Shown: piece after piece, positions 17,105-25,717 of the stretch
Layout of the letters: each line of letters opens with the position of its first letter
Numbering within the stretch: position 1 is the stretch's first letter
Assembly (NCBI GenBank): GCA_947085405.1
Contig: CAMTWO010000033.1
Location: forward strand, 16,559-80,558
Reading direction: 5' to 3'
DNA: 64,000 nucleotides
Origin: JASEGV01 sp947085405
Lineage (GTDB): Bacteria > Bacteroidota > Ignavibacteria > UBA10030 > BY39
Notes under the pieces: model-generated
Database searches by the model: none
What the model was told of the DNA's origin: nothing
Seen by the model: the letters and a program-made list of their open reading frames with translations, nothing else
Position numbers and translations under genes: made by a program

Positions 17105-17860
17105 TCAAATTATCTCAATCGCATCAACTGGAATCCAGCCAACTTTTCCGTCGGCTAAACGGATATTTTTCCATTTATCTACACTATCCAAAATTTCTAC
17201 TTTAACTCCTTCGTGCAAAATAAACAGGTCGGTTCCGCTTTCATCGGGCGAACTTTTGATTGCAACATTAGCCGAAAAAATGATTGCCTCGCTTGTGCTG
17301 TTTTCGATTTTGTTTTGTTGTATCGCAAATGTAAAAGTAACGAGTGCAAATAAAATTAAAAACGTTCCGCTGAAAAAACTTAACCGTCTAACAAACGATT
17401 TGCTTGTAATTCTAAAAACAGCTATGCAAAATAATCCAACCCACAGAGCAATTATGCTGAATACAGTCCAAGAAGTTGAAGATGCTAATCCGCTTAATGC
17501 TTGCCACCATTCAAAGATGAACAAACGGGGGAGAGGTTCAATTTTATCGACAACCTTGAGATTAGCGATTTTGAGATTGTAGTTTATATCATCATCGTTT
17601 GGTGATAAACGCTTTGCACGTTCGTAGTATAAAATTGAAGCCGGCAAATTATCGAGTTTGAAGTTGGCGTTTGCGAGATTGTAGTAAAGGTCGGAGTGTT
17701 CGTAACCGTTCTTGATTATGTTTTCGTAAATTGCGATTGCTTTCGAATACTCACCATCACGATAAAACTGAGTTGCTTGATTATATTGATGGCTCACCTC
17801 TTCAGCCAACGAAATCGCCGGTAACAGGACAAGTGAAATTAACAGAAGTAAATATTTCAT
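17105..17860 (-). CDS. batE: BatE-like TPR and SH3 domain membrane protein
   Basis: 251 residues. A signal peptide (M-K-Y-L-L-L-L-I-S-L-V-L-L-P-A) is followed by TPR motifs (about 25-100; A-I-A-I-Y-E-N-I-I-K-N-G... L-Y-Y-N-L-A-N-A-N-F-K-L). Two hydrophobic helices lie near 125-180. A C-terminal bacterial SH3 domain (about 195-250) ends with W-K-N-I-R-L-A-D-G-K-V-G-W-I-P. This is the architecture of BatE, the last gene of Bat operons, and it overlaps BatD by four bases (ATGA). The Bat system has been linked to oxygen or stress tolerance in Bacteroides and to envelope functions elsewhere; the molecular role is not established. Confidence 0.82.
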   Translation of the reverse strand: MKYLLLLISLVLLPAISLAEEVSHQYNQATQFYRDGEYSKAIAIYENIIKNGYEHSDLYYNLANANFKLDNLPASILYYERAKRLSPNDDDINYNLKIANLKVVDKIEPLPRLFIFEWWQALSGLASSTSWTVFSIIALWVGLFCIAVFRITSKSFVRRLSFFSGTFLILFALVTFTFAIQQNKIENSTSEAIIFSANVAIKSSPDESGTDLFILHEGVKVEILDSVDKWKNIRLADGKVGWIPVDAIEII

Positions 17861-19707
17861 TTAATTTCCTCCTCGATTGTCGAAATTAAATCAACAGTAT
17901 CGTTATAAATATTTTGCATATCGTGTGTATCAGATGATGGAGCGAACCTTGCAAATTCGCAATGTTCGAGTGTTATCAGAATTTTGTTGATTGATTCGTC
18001 GCTAACATTTCGTGCCTTTAGTGAAATGCTAACAGTATCCTTTGATAGTTCTGAAAGTTGAATTCCAAGTTTATCTCCAACATATCCCCAAAGAGCTTTC
18101 GAGAGTTCATCGTAAAATTCTTCTCTCTTTTTAGCTGATAGTAAATGCTTTGTAGTTGCAAGCCGTTTCTTAGCGATTTTGGTTGCGCGTTTACTTTTGA
18201 AACGGATTACATCGCTTACATTTTGTTCGTAGCGTTTATACAAAAATATAAATCCGAAAAATAAAAATATCGGTGCAATGCTTAAAGTAATAAAAAGCCC
18301 TGACCCAAAAAATGTCTCTCCGTGTTTTTTAAATTTTACCGGTTCGCTTTTAATGAAACGGATATCCTGACCGAGAAGTTTTATTTCTTCTTTGCTTAAA
18401 CCTGCGACTGGCGCAGAAACGATTTCAGTCCCTTTTGTAACATTGATATTAAAGTCGGGTGAAGTAAATGAAACATACTCTTTTTTTTCCGGATCGAAGT
18501 AAGCGAATGAGAAGGAAGATATTTTTTGATTTCCCTGCCGGCGTGGTATTATCAGATATTCAAAAGTCCGGCTGCCCGAGATGGTATTGGTTGACTGTGA
18601 AATGTTGTCTGAAATTTTTGGCTCATAAACTTCGAGATCGTTTGGGAAGTTTATTTTCAGAGGTTGAATAAGCTTCAGGTTACCCCTTCCAGAAATTTTT
18701 ACTTTCAGGGTTACGGGTTCGTTCGACTTTGTTTCAGTTTTATCGAGCCAAAATTCGGCAGAAAATTTTCCGACGGCACCGCTAAATCCTGGTGGTGGAT
18801 TCGGCGGTAGGGGACGGACATTTATTTTGAGACTGTTACTTTTTGATTTGTGTTCTACGTTTTGGACATTCCCGAAGAACTGATCGAAAACATCGCCGCC
18901 GCGTCTTCTCGTTTGAACCTGCACAACGAAATCGGCTTCCATCGGATCGATCTCAAGCGTTCCGCTTTGCTGTGAAAATAGAGCTGTCTTCTTTAGTGTG
19001 GCAACTTTGTATTGAATCCCGTTTAAAACTTCATTTTCAAATTGTGGGTTTTTTGGTAACTCAATTTCTTGCGCCCAAAAACCTGTGAAGGCGGGGACTT
19101 TGCTAACACCATAATTTGTAATGTTAACACGAGTATAAAGTTTGTAAGTTGCTGTAATTTGTTCGCCTTGATAAATGCTTGATTTATCGACACTTACACG
19201 AATGAAAAGGTTGTCACTGATTTGTTTTGAAATGCTTGCATCTTCCTGTGATTGAGACGGCTGCTGCTTCGGTTGCACTGACCCTTTGGTAACTTCAATC
19301 GTGATGCTGTTTGATTGAATCTTCTTGCTGCCCGATTCTATGGAAGCTGCACCGATTGTGAATTTACCTTCAGAGCGTGGCTGGAGGATGTAAGAATATG
19401 AAATCGATTGCGACATCGCTCCATTTATGAACTGCATACTTGTTGATTGATTGGGACCCGACAAAACTAAAAAATCGGTAAAAGCCGGTGGTTGAAAATT
19501 TTTTCCGCTCCCGTTTAAAGAAAATGTAATTTCGACCTGTTCACCCATCGCAATACGATTTCTATCGACAGAAGCTGTCAACGTGCTTTCTTGAGCTATC
19601 GCAAATTCAACAGAAGAAATAGCTAAAATCGACATCCATAAAACAATCCAAAACAAAAACAAAATATTATGAAATCTGAAATCCGAAATCTTAAATCTAA
19701 AATCCAT
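17857..19707 (-). CDS. batD: BatD-family protein
   Basis: About 616 residues. An N-terminal membrane or signal segment precedes several Ig-like beta domains of the BatD (oxygen tolerance) family, starting at S-T-L-T-A-S-V-D-R-N-R-I-A-M-G-E-Q-V-E-I-T-F. One membrane helix lies near 470-490, and a cytoplasmic tail of about 120 residues ends the protein. The ATG at 19707, directly after the BatC stop, is preferred; a TTG six codons upstream is the alternative. The first dozen residues (M-D-F-R-F-K-I-S-D-F-R-F) are encoded by copies of the GAAATC-type simple repeat found elsewhere in the window, so the N-terminus seems to have been rebuilt from repeat DNA. Confidence 0.88.
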   Translation of the reverse strand: MDFRFKISDFRFHNILFLFWIVLWMSILAISSVEFAIAQESTLTASVDRNRIAMGEQVEITFSLNGSGKNFQPPAFTDFLVLSGPNQSTSMQFINGAMSQSISYSYILQPRSEGKFTIGAASIESGSKKIQSNSITIEVTKGSVQPKQQPSQSQEDASISKQISDNLFIRVSVDKSSIYQGEQITATYKLYTRVNITNYGVSKVPAFTGFWAQEIELPKNPQFENEVLNGIQYKVATLKKTALFSQQSGTLEIDPMEADFVVQVQTRRRGGDVFDQFFGNVQNVEHKSKSNSLKINVRPLPPNPPPGFSGAVGKFSAEFWLDKTETKSNEPVTLKVKISGRGNLKLIQPLKINFPNDLEVYEPKISDNISQSTNTISGSRTFEYLIIPRRQGNQKISSFSFAYFDPEKKEYVSFTSPDFNINVTKGTEIVSAPVAGLSKEEIKLLGQDIRFIKSEPVKFKKHGETFFGSGLFITLSIAPIFLFFGFIFLYKRYEQNVSDVIRFKSKRATKIAKKRLATTKHLLSAKKREEFYDELSKALWGYVGDKLGIQLSELSKDTVSISLKARNVSDESINKILITLEHCEFARFAPSSDTHDMQNIYNDTVDLISTIEEEIK

Positions 19708-19708
19708 C

Positions 19709-20413
19709 TCACCAATCCTTCTCAATTGTAATTCTTGCAGGAGCTTTCTTTTTCAGTTTTTTCTGAACATCCTTCTCTTCGTTTTTCAAAGCTTCGAGAA
19801 GTCGTTCGGCGTCTTCTTTTGAAATTTTCTGTTCCTGTTGTTTGGCTTGTTGCTGTCCGCCTGAGGCGGATTGTTTCTGTTGTTCCTGATTTTGTTGTCC
19901 GCCTGAGGCGGATTGTTTTTGATCTTCCTTTTTGTCTTTCTTTTCCTCTTTCTTTTCGTCCTGCTTATCTTGTTTTTGTTGTCCGCCTGAGGCGGATTGT
20001 TGAAGCATCATCTTTGCGTATTCTAAATTGTATTTAGTATCTACGTCTTTCGGGTTTAACTTGAGAGCGTTTTTATATGCTTCGATGCTTTCAGGAAATT
20101 TCTGAGATTTGAGTAATGAATTCCCAAGATTGTGGAGCGCTTTCGCGCGGGTTTCTTTGTCCATTTCTTTTGTAGCTGCAATTTTAAACTTCTCAGCCGC
20201 TTCCTCATATTTTTCTTGCTTATACAACGCGTCGCCTAAATTAAATGTGCCGTATTGTGAATCTTTGTTTTTCTCTAATGATTTACGATAATTAACTTCA
20301 GCATCAATAAATTTATTCTCTTTATACTGGCGGTTACCTTCGTTGATGATAGACCTTTCCGATTGGGAGAAAGTTGAACACGCCGCAAGCAATATGAATA
20401 TAATTAATCTCAT
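19709..20413 (-). CDS. batC: BatC-like TPR protein with low-complexity Q-rich repeats
   Basis: 234 residues. A signal peptide with a cysteine at position 12 (L-L-A-A-C-S-T-F) may mark a lipoprotein. TPR repeats span about 25-130 (G-T-F-N-L-G-D-A-L-Y-K-Q, A-L-H-N-L-G-N-S-L-L-K-S, N-P-K-D-V-D-T-K-Y-N-L-E-Y-A-K). A highly charged K/E/Q region of about 50 residues then contains three copies of Q-S-A-S-G-G-Q-Q. Each S-A-S-G-G is encoded by one copy of a 15-base DNA palindrome. The position between BatB and BatD, overlapping BatB by four bases, identifies it as BatC. The low-complexity region is probably flexible and tolerant of insertions. Confidence 0.85.
   Translation of the reverse strand: MRLIIFILLAACSTFSQSERSIINEGNRQYKENKFIDAEVNYRKSLEKNKDSQYGTFNLGDALYKQEKYEEAAEKFKIAATKEMDKETRAKALHNLGNSLLKSQKFPESIEAYKNALKLNPKDVDTKYNLEYAKMMLQQSASGGQQKQDKQDEKKEEKKDKKEDQKQSASGGQQNQEQQKQSASGGQQQAKQQEQKISKEDAERLLEALKNEEKDVQKKLKKKAPARITIEKDW
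19856..19996. repeat. Three copies of a 15-base palindrome inside batC
   Basis: TCCGCCTGAGGCGGA occurs at 19856-19870, 19898-19912 and 19982-19996. The identical 15-mers are embedded in longer similar context (TTGT before, TTGTT after), in one orientation, and encode the Q-S-A-S-G-G-Q-Q peptide. The palindrome resembles short GC-rich mobile repeats found between genes; here the copies lie inside a coding region and keep the frame. Confidence 0.85.
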
Positions 20414-21450
20414 TTGTTTTTATCTCCGAATAAATTCCATTTCGAAAGCCATTTATTTTTGCGGTCTGAAATAAAAAATTCAACAACTAACAATAACAGT
20501 GCGATTGCTAAAAAATATTGAAACCTGTCCTCGTAGTCGGTAAATATTTTTGCGGCATATTCTTTTTTCTCCATCGCCGAAATTTCTTGCAGAACAAGCT
20601 CTAACTCATTTTGCTGATTCGTTACGCGGATATATTTACCGTTACCTGTCGATGCTATTTGTTGTAAACCCGATTCATCTAATTTTGTAACAACTATATT
20701 ACCCTCTCTGTCTTTTCGGAAACCGACTTGCACATTGTTTTGATAAACTGGAATTGGCGCCCCCATCGGTGAGCCCATTCCAATCGTGTGTATAATTACA
20801 CCCTGTTCGGCGGCGCTTCTGGCTTCGCTAATCGCGTCGTCTTCGTGGTTTTCGCCATCTGAAATTACTACGAGAACTTTATATTTCTTCTCACTTCCAA
20901 CGAACGATTTCATAGCGAGCCGGATTGCAGAACCGATGGCTGTGCCTTGTATCGGAATTATGTCGGTATCTATCGAAGACAAAAATAATTTTGCAGCCGA
21001 GTAATCGGGAGTTAACGGCAATTGCAGATAAGCCTCGCCGGCAAACACAATCAAGCCAATCCTGTCGTTTTGGAGCTTATCTACCAAACGTGATATTGCT
21101 TGTTTCGTGCTTTCGAGTCGGTTCGGTTTGATGTCTTCTGATTTCATGCTGTTCGAAACATCGATTGCAATTATGATATCGACCCCCTCACGTTTAATTT
21201 CTTCTAACTTCGAGCCGACCTGCAAATTTGCGAGTCCGAAAATTGTAAACACCAATGCTGAAATTAATAATAAAAATTTAACAGCATATTTGTATTTCGG
21301 AGAATCGGGTATCAATCGGTCGATTAAGTGAAGCTCGCCGAAATCAATTAGAGCTCTTTTCTTCTTTTTCATCGCATACCAATAAATAAGGACGAATATT
21401 GGGATGAGAAGTAGAGCGTATAAAAATTCTATGTTAGCGAAACGAATCAT
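20410..21450 (-). CDS. batB: BatB, von Willebrand factor A domain membrane protein
   Basis: 346 residues: an N-terminal pair of membrane helices (about 8-26 and 56-76), a VWA domain with the metal-binding MIDAS motif D97-V-S-N-S101, and a C-terminal helix (about 311-328). It is the second VWA protein of the Bat operon, lies 151 bases after BatA, and overlaps BatC by four bases. VWA proteins of this type are thought to act with the MoxR ATPase encoded at the head of the operon, as metal-dependent interaction modules. The partner or substrate is unknown. Confidence 0.88.
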   Translation of the reverse strand: MIRFANIEFLYALLLIPIFVLIYWYAMKKKKRALIDFGELHLIDRLIPDSPKYKYAVKFLLLISALVFTIFGLANLQVGSKLEEIKREGVDIIIAIDVSNSMKSEDIKPNRLESTKQAISRLVDKLQNDRIGLIVFAGEAYLQLPLTPDYSAAKLFLSSIDTDIIPIQGTAIGSAIRLAMKSFVGSEKKYKVLVVISDGENHEDDAISEARSAAEQGVIIHTIGMGSPMGAPIPVYQNNVQVGFRKDREGNIVVTKLDESGLQQIASTGNGKYIRVTNQQNELELVLQEISAMEKKEYAAKIFTDYEDRFQYFLAIALLLLVVEFFISDRKNKWLSKWNLFGDKNK

Positions 21451-21601
21451 TTTCTAATAGTTAATGGTTAATCCTCCTACGCCACTTTGTGGCTTCGGCG
21501 GACAAGTAATTAATAGTTAATTGTCAATTGTTAATAGTTAATTTCAATTAGCAATTAATAATTGTTGATAATGAAATCCGAAATCCGAAATCCGAAATCG
21601 A
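21451..21601. repeat. Repeat-packed gap between batA and batB
   Basis: This 151-base gap is built almost entirely of short repeats. There is a TTAATAGTTAAT/GTTAATTGTCAATTG series. A GC-rich imperfect palindrome at 21476-21503 (CCTACGCCA...TGGCTTCGGCGGAC) is related to the batC repeat. Three tandem copies of GAAATCC/CGAAATC end at 21600. No gene or clear promoter is seen. The batA and batB genes are elsewhere usually tightly packed, so this looks like an insertion hot spot. Confidence 0.7.
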
Positions 21602-22594
21602 TCACGGGTTTATCCTGAATATCGTGTATCTGAATAATAATTCCAACAGGAGAAACAATCCTGCGAACAATGCTGCCATCGTGAATTGTTCCGATTTGCG
21701 TCTGAATTCAGTTACTTCAATTTTAGTTTTTTCTAATTTATCAATTTCCTGATAGATTGCTTTCAGTTTTTTGTTATCGGTTGCACGAAAATATTTTCCA
21801 CCTGTCATATCAGAAATCTTCTTCATCAACTCTTCATCAATTTGAACAGGGACATTTTGGTACTGAGTTCCGAAAGGAGTTTGAACAGGGTAGGGCGCAA
21901 GCCCGATTGTTCCAACTCCGATTGTATAAACCCGAATACCGAAAGATTGAGCAATCTGCGACGCAGTCAGCGGGTCGATGAAGCCTCGATTGTTGACGCC
22001 ATCAGTTAACAAAATAATAACTTTGCTTTTAGCTTTGCTATCTTTTAATCTGCTCACCGAAGTTGCGAGTCCCATTCCGATTGCAGTTCCGTCTTCAATC
22101 ATACCGCTTTTAACATCCTTCAATAAATTTTTAACAACAGCACGGTCGGTTGTTAGCGGGCACTGCGTAAAACTTTCGCCGGCAAAAATAACCAGCCCTA
22201 TTCGATCGTTCTCTCTGTTGTCGATAAAATCGATTGCCACTTGTTTCGCTGCGTCGATGCGGTTAGGTCGCAAGTCTTCAGCGAGCATACTTCCAGATAT
22301 ATCAGTTGCAAGAACAATATCAATACCTTCAGTAGTAACATTTTCGCTTCGGGTTGATGATTGCGGACGGGCGAGAGCGATTACCAGTAAGATGAATGCA
22401 AAAATTCTGAATGCAAAAAGGAGATGCCTAAACCTCTGCCGCCACGAACGAGATGCCGTTTCAAAACTTTCCAATGTAGAAACTTGAAGTTCAACATATT
22501 GCTGACGGTTGCGTTTCCAATACCAGTAAATGAAAACTGGTATCAATAACAGTAAATAAAAAAAGTAAGGTGACGCAAAGGTTATATTGTTCAT
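21602..22594 (-). CDS. batA: BatA, von Willebrand factor A domain membrane protein
   Basis: 330 residues: hydrophobic N-terminal segments (about 8-26 and 57-75), a VWA domain with intact MIDAS D98-I-S-G-S102 and the following A-E-D-L-R-P-N-R-I, and a C-terminal membrane helix (about 308-325). It overlaps the upstream BatD-like gene by four bases. BatA and BatB are paralogues and probably act together with MoxR at the inner membrane. The MIDAS residues are complete, so metal binding is expected. Confidence 0.9.
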   Translation of the reverse strand: MNNITFASPYFFYLLLLIPVFIYWYWKRNRQQYVELQVSTLESFETASRSWRQRFRHLLFAFRIFAFILLVIALARPQSSTRSENVTTEGIDIVLATDISGSMLAEDLRPNRIDAAKQVAIDFIDNRENDRIGLVIFAGESFTQCPLTTDRAVVKNLLKDVKSGMIEDGTAIGMGLATSVSRLKDSKAKSKVIILLTDGVNNRGFIDPLTASQIAQSFGIRVYTIGVGTIGLAPYPVQTPFGTQYQNVPVQIDEELMKKISDMTGGKYFRATDNKKLKAIYQEIDKLEKTKIEVTEFRRKSEQFTMAALFAGLFLLLELLFRYTIFRINP

Positions 22595-23619
22595 ACCTTT
22601 TCCTCTTCTGATTTTTTTGGAATCGTTTTTTCTACGAATTCAATCGCCTGCTTCATACTTACATCGTTTTCATTCGGGAGCGGTTGCTGTTTCGCAAATT
22701 TAACGAAGTCGGCGAGTGTGAGCATCTCTTTTAACAGCGATTGTAATTCTCCGTTAAATTCTGAATGATGCAAGAAGTCGGCTAATATCTCATCGGTTGT
22801 GGATTCCATCGCTTTGATACTGAAACGGTCTTCGATGTATGTTCGAACTACATCGGTCAATTTGCTGTGGTAGAGTTTAACTTCGCCGCGCTGCCAAAGT
22901 TTTTCAGATTCAAGAGAGCGGAGTGCATCGAGTGCAATTTCGTGTGGCGGTCGCTTGGGCTCAGTGAAAATTTTCCAGATATCTTTCTGCTGACGCTTTT
23001 TTATTACGTAATAAATCATAAAGCCAAGCAATAAGGCAGCGATAACACCTATTATGTATGGAAGTATTTCAGCAAATGTTATAGGCACACTCAACGGCGG
23101 TTTAATATCTTTAATATCCTGTGCTTGGTCAACCCCGACGCCGTGAACAAAAATCGGAATCGGAGAGGTTGATGCGAAATGCAGACTTGTATCATTTTTT
23201 AAAATGTATCCGAAATCCAGCGCGGGAATTACGAATGTTCCCGTGTCGTAAGCTGAAATTGTTAAAATCGTTTTCTCGATTATTCTATTTTCAGATTTTG
23301 TAATTGCAGGTTGAGTGCGTTCGATTAACTCCAATCCTTCAAGCGAATCTAAAATCGCGGGATAAGAAATTTTTGTATCGGGTGGATATTCCAATTCGAT
23401 GTGAAGTTTTAGCCAATCGCCGATTAAGATGTTATTCGAATCAACTCGTGCAGAGACGTGAACGCCTTGAGCATAGAGCGGAGAGCTAAGAGCAAAGAGC
23501 AGGAAGCTAAGAGCTATGAGCCCTTCGACTACGCTCAGGGTAAACTTAGAGCAAAGATCAAAGAAATTGCATATTTCGAATTTCGGATTTTGGATTTCGG
23601 ATTTTCTTTGTATTACCAT
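22591..23619 (-). CDS. BatD-like/DUF4381-like membrane protein of the Bat operon
   Basis: 342 residues. The periplasmic part (about 50-185) is a BatD-like beta domain (V-S-A-R-V-D-S-N-N-I-L-I-G-D-W-L-K-L-H-I). A membrane helix lies near 195-215. The cytoplasmic tail (E-I-A-L-D-A-L-R-S-L-E... L-T-D-V-V-R-T-Y-I-E-D-R-F) resembles the unnamed protein commonly found between DUF58 and BatA in Bacteroidota. The N-terminus is odd. Residues 7-33 correspond to translated intergenic repeats, including T-L-S-V-V-E-G from a 20-base palindromic repeat, and the hydrophobic signal core L-I-A-L-S-F-L-L-F-A-L-S is encoded by an AGAGCT-type simple repeat. It overlaps DUF58 by seven bases. Confidence 0.78.
   Translation of the reverse strand: MVIQRKSEIQNPKFEICNFFDLCSKFTLSVVEGLIALSFLLFALSSPLYAQGVHVSARVDSNNILIGDWLKLHIELEYPPDTKISYPAILDSLEGLELIERTQPAITKSENRIIEKTILTISAYDTGTFVIPALDFGYILKNDTSLHFASTSPIPIFVHGVGVDQAQDIKDIKPPLSVPITFAEILPYIIGVIAALLLGFMIYYVIKKRQQKDIWKIFTEPKRPPHEIALDALRSLESEKLWQRGEVKLYHSKLTDVVRTYIEDRFSIKAMESTTDEILADFLHHSEFNGELQSLLKEMLTLADFVKFAKQQPLPNENDVSMKQAIEFVEKTIPKKSEEEKV
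23465..23545. repeat. Simple repeat and palindromic element forming a signal peptide
   Basis: A 20-base imperfect palindrome, CCCTTCGACTACGCTCAGGG, sits at 23521-23540. It is preceded at about 23470-23520 by repeated AGAGC(T/A)AAGAGC units. Elements of both kinds recur between genes in many environmental genomes. Here they lie inside the 5' end of the BatD-like gene and encode its signal segment. Confidence 0.7.
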
Positions 23620-24488
23620 CTTTTTTCTCTAATCCTGAAAAAATTCATCAGCGGTTGAACATACGATTGGTCGGTCCGGATGTTTATGCTATCCACACCG
23701 CTTTTGCGGAAAATAGATTTTAAGTTTTCTTCAGTTTGCTGCCGCCATTTTTTGTAGTTATCTCGAACTTGCTTTTTAGCTGTATCCACCCAAATTACAC
23801 TACCACTTTCGGCATCAGCAAGGCGCATCAAACCGACTGCCGGTAATTCTTGTTCACGTCGGTCGTAGATATTAATCGCAACTACATCGTGTTTCTTGTT
23901 TGCAATTTTAAGAGCATCCTCAAATCCCTTATCCATAAAATCGGAAATGACGAATGCTATACTTCGTTTTTTAATTGCGCTGCGTAAATATCGTAAAGCT
24001 TCCGTGATGTTGGTTTTTTTGTGCTGTGGTTGAAAATCGAGCAATTCACGGATGATGCGGAGAATGTGAGTCCTGCCTTTTTTGGGAGGAATAAATCTTT
24101 CGATGATGTCGCTGAAAAAAATAATCCCGACTTTATCGTTGTTTTGGATTGCCGAGAAGGCAAGCACCGCACAAAGTTCGATTGCTAAATCTTTTTTCAT
24201 TTGCACAGCGGTTCCGAATTCGCCCGACCCGCTAACATCAACAAGAATCATCACGGTAAGTTCGCGTTCCTCTTCGAAAATTTTTACATACGGATGGTTG
24301 AAACGGGCTGTAACATTCCAGTCGATTGAGCGGATATCGTCGCCAATCTGATATTCCCGCACTTCGCTGAAAGCCATACCGCGTCCTTTGAACACGCTGT
24401 GGTATTCGCCTGAAAAAATCTGATTAGCCAATCCGCGGGTTTTAATTTCGATTTTGCGGACTTTTTTTAGTAGCTCTGTCGTTTCCAT
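23613..24488 (-). CDS. DUF58 domain protein of the Bat operon
   Basis: 291 residues. The DUF58 signature G-R-G-M-A-F-S-E-V-R-E-Y and D-D-I-R-S-I-D-W lies at 35-57. A VWA-like fold follows with the metal site D84-V-S-G-S88. No membrane helix is visible, so the protein is probably cytoplasmic or membrane-peripheral. DUF58 proteins are almost always encoded next to MoxR ATPases and are thought to be their partner. It follows MoxR by 204 bases and overlaps the next gene. Confidence 0.92.
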   Translation of the reverse strand: METTELLKKVRKIEIKTRGLANQIFSGEYHSVFKGRGMAFSEVREYQIGDDIRSIDWNVTARFNHPYVKIFEEERELTVMILVDVSGSGEFGTAVQMKKDLAIELCAVLAFSAIQNNDKVGIIFFSDIIERFIPPKKGRTHILRIIRELLDFQPQHKKTNITEALRYLRSAIKKRSIAFVISDFMDKGFEDALKIANKKHDVVAINIYDRREQELPAVGLMRLADAESGSVIWVDTAKKQVRDNYKKWRQQTEENLKSIFRKSGVDSINIRTDQSYVQPLMNFFRIREKRW

Positions 24489-24692
24489 ATCTTTAGTTAT
24501 TAGTCAGATGTCATCGGTCATTAGTGAATATTTATTTTTCTTCTATCCTGTTTTTTATGGAATTAATATAAGCGTTGAGTTTAGTAACAAAAATGTATAT
24601 TTTCTTTATATGTAAAAGTCATTTTGCTATCCTTTCTTTAACTAAGATAAAAATAAACATCAATAAACTAATGACGAATGACTAATCACAAA
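24489..24692. repeat. Spacer with TAATGAC-type repeats between DUF58 and moxR
   Basis: The gap holds related short motifs at both ends (TTATTAGTCAGATGTCATCGG near 24497 split by mismatches; ACTAATGACGAATGACTAAT near 24667). These are imperfect inverted copies of one another, with an AT-rich middle. No gene is seen. The two ends could pair into a long imperfect hairpin. Confidence 0.45.
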
Positions 24693-25679
24693 TTACGGTA
24701 CCTCAATCGTATTCAAAATCTCATTCACAATATCTTCGGAGTTCACGTTTTCTGCTTCGGCTTCATAAGTAACTGCGATGCGGTGGCGGAGGACATCGTG
24801 GCAAACTGCCCGCACATCTTCGGGTATGACGTACCCGCGGCGTTTGATGAATGCAAATGCTTTTGCTGCTAATGCAAGATTAATTGTTGCACGTGGCGAA
24901 CCGCCATAGCTGATAAGTTGTGCTAATTTTTCGAGTTTAAAATTCTTAGGTTCTCGAGTTGCGAAAACTATATCTAAAATATATTTCTCAATCTTTTCAT
25001 CCATATAAACTTCTTGAACAACATTCCGCGCCTTCAATATGTCCGCCGGGTTTATGACAGCTTTTACTTTCGGGAGCGAGTCGGTAATGTTTTGCCGCAT
25101 AATCAGTCGTTCTTCATCACGATTTGGATAAACAATTTTAATCTTCAGCATAAAACGATCGACTTGTGCTTCAGGCAGCGGATAAGTTCCTTCTTGCTCG
25201 ATCGGGTTTTGAGTCGCCAAAACAAGGAACGGTTCATCAAGCTGAAATGTCTGCTCGCCAATTGTAACTTGCCTTTCTTGCATTGCTTCGAGCAGGGCGC
25301 TTTGAACTTTTGCAGGGGCGCGGTTAATTTCATCTGCCAAAATAAAATTAGCAAAGATGGGTCCTTTTTTTACTGCGAACTCTTCTTTCCGCTGACTATA
25401 AATCATCGTTCCGATTAAATCTGCGGGAAGTAGGTCTGGGGTAAATTGGATTCTCTGAAATTTTGATTGTATCGTAGCAGCCAAAGTTTTTATCGCGAGT
25501 GTTTTTGCTAATCCCGGAACACCTTCTAATAAAAGATGTCCGTTCGATAGTAATCCGATAAGCAATCGTTCGACCATATATTTCTGTCCGACTATCACCT
25601 TGCCGATTTCCATAGTCAACAAATCGACGAAGGCGCTTTCGCGTTGAATTTTTTCGTTCAATAATTTTATGTCTGTCAT
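24693..25679 (-). CDS. moxR: MoxR-family AAA+ ATPase
   Basis: 328 residues. Walker A is G53-V-P-G-L-A-K-T60, Walker B is F-I-L-A-D-E117 followed by I-N-R-A-P-A-K-V-Q-S-A-L-L-E-A-M-Q-E-R, and sensor 1 is A-T-Q-N-P-I-E-Q-E-G-T-Y-P-L-P-E-A-Q. These are diagnostic of the MoxR clade. Family members act as chaperone-like ATPases for VWA-domain partners, here probably DUF58, BatA and BatB encoded downstream. It is the first gene of the Bat operon. A sigma-70-like promoter lies about 90 bases upstream, and GGAG precedes the ATG. Confidence 0.95.
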   Translation of the reverse strand: MTDIKLLNEKIQRESAFVDLLTMEIGKVIVGQKYMVERLLIGLLSNGHLLLEGVPGLAKTLAIKTLAATIQSKFQRIQFTPDLLPADLIGTMIYSQRKEEFAVKKGPIFANFILADEINRAPAKVQSALLEAMQERQVTIGEQTFQLDEPFLVLATQNPIEQEGTYPLPEAQVDRFMLKIKIVYPNRDEERLIMRQNITDSLPKVKAVINPADILKARNVVQEVYMDEKIEKYILDIVFATREPKNFKLEKLAQLISYGGSPRATINLALAAKAFAFIKRRGYVIPEDVRAVCHDVLRHRIAVTYEAEAENVNSEDIVNEILNTIEVP

Positions 25680-25717
25680 TAGAACTCCTGTAATAATTTT
25701 TTTTCTTTAAATGATAA

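Noticed and set aside
19856..19996. Regularly repeated palindrome considered as a CRISPR-like array
   Set aside because: Only three 15-base copies, unequal spacing, inside an intact coding frame, and no cas genes.
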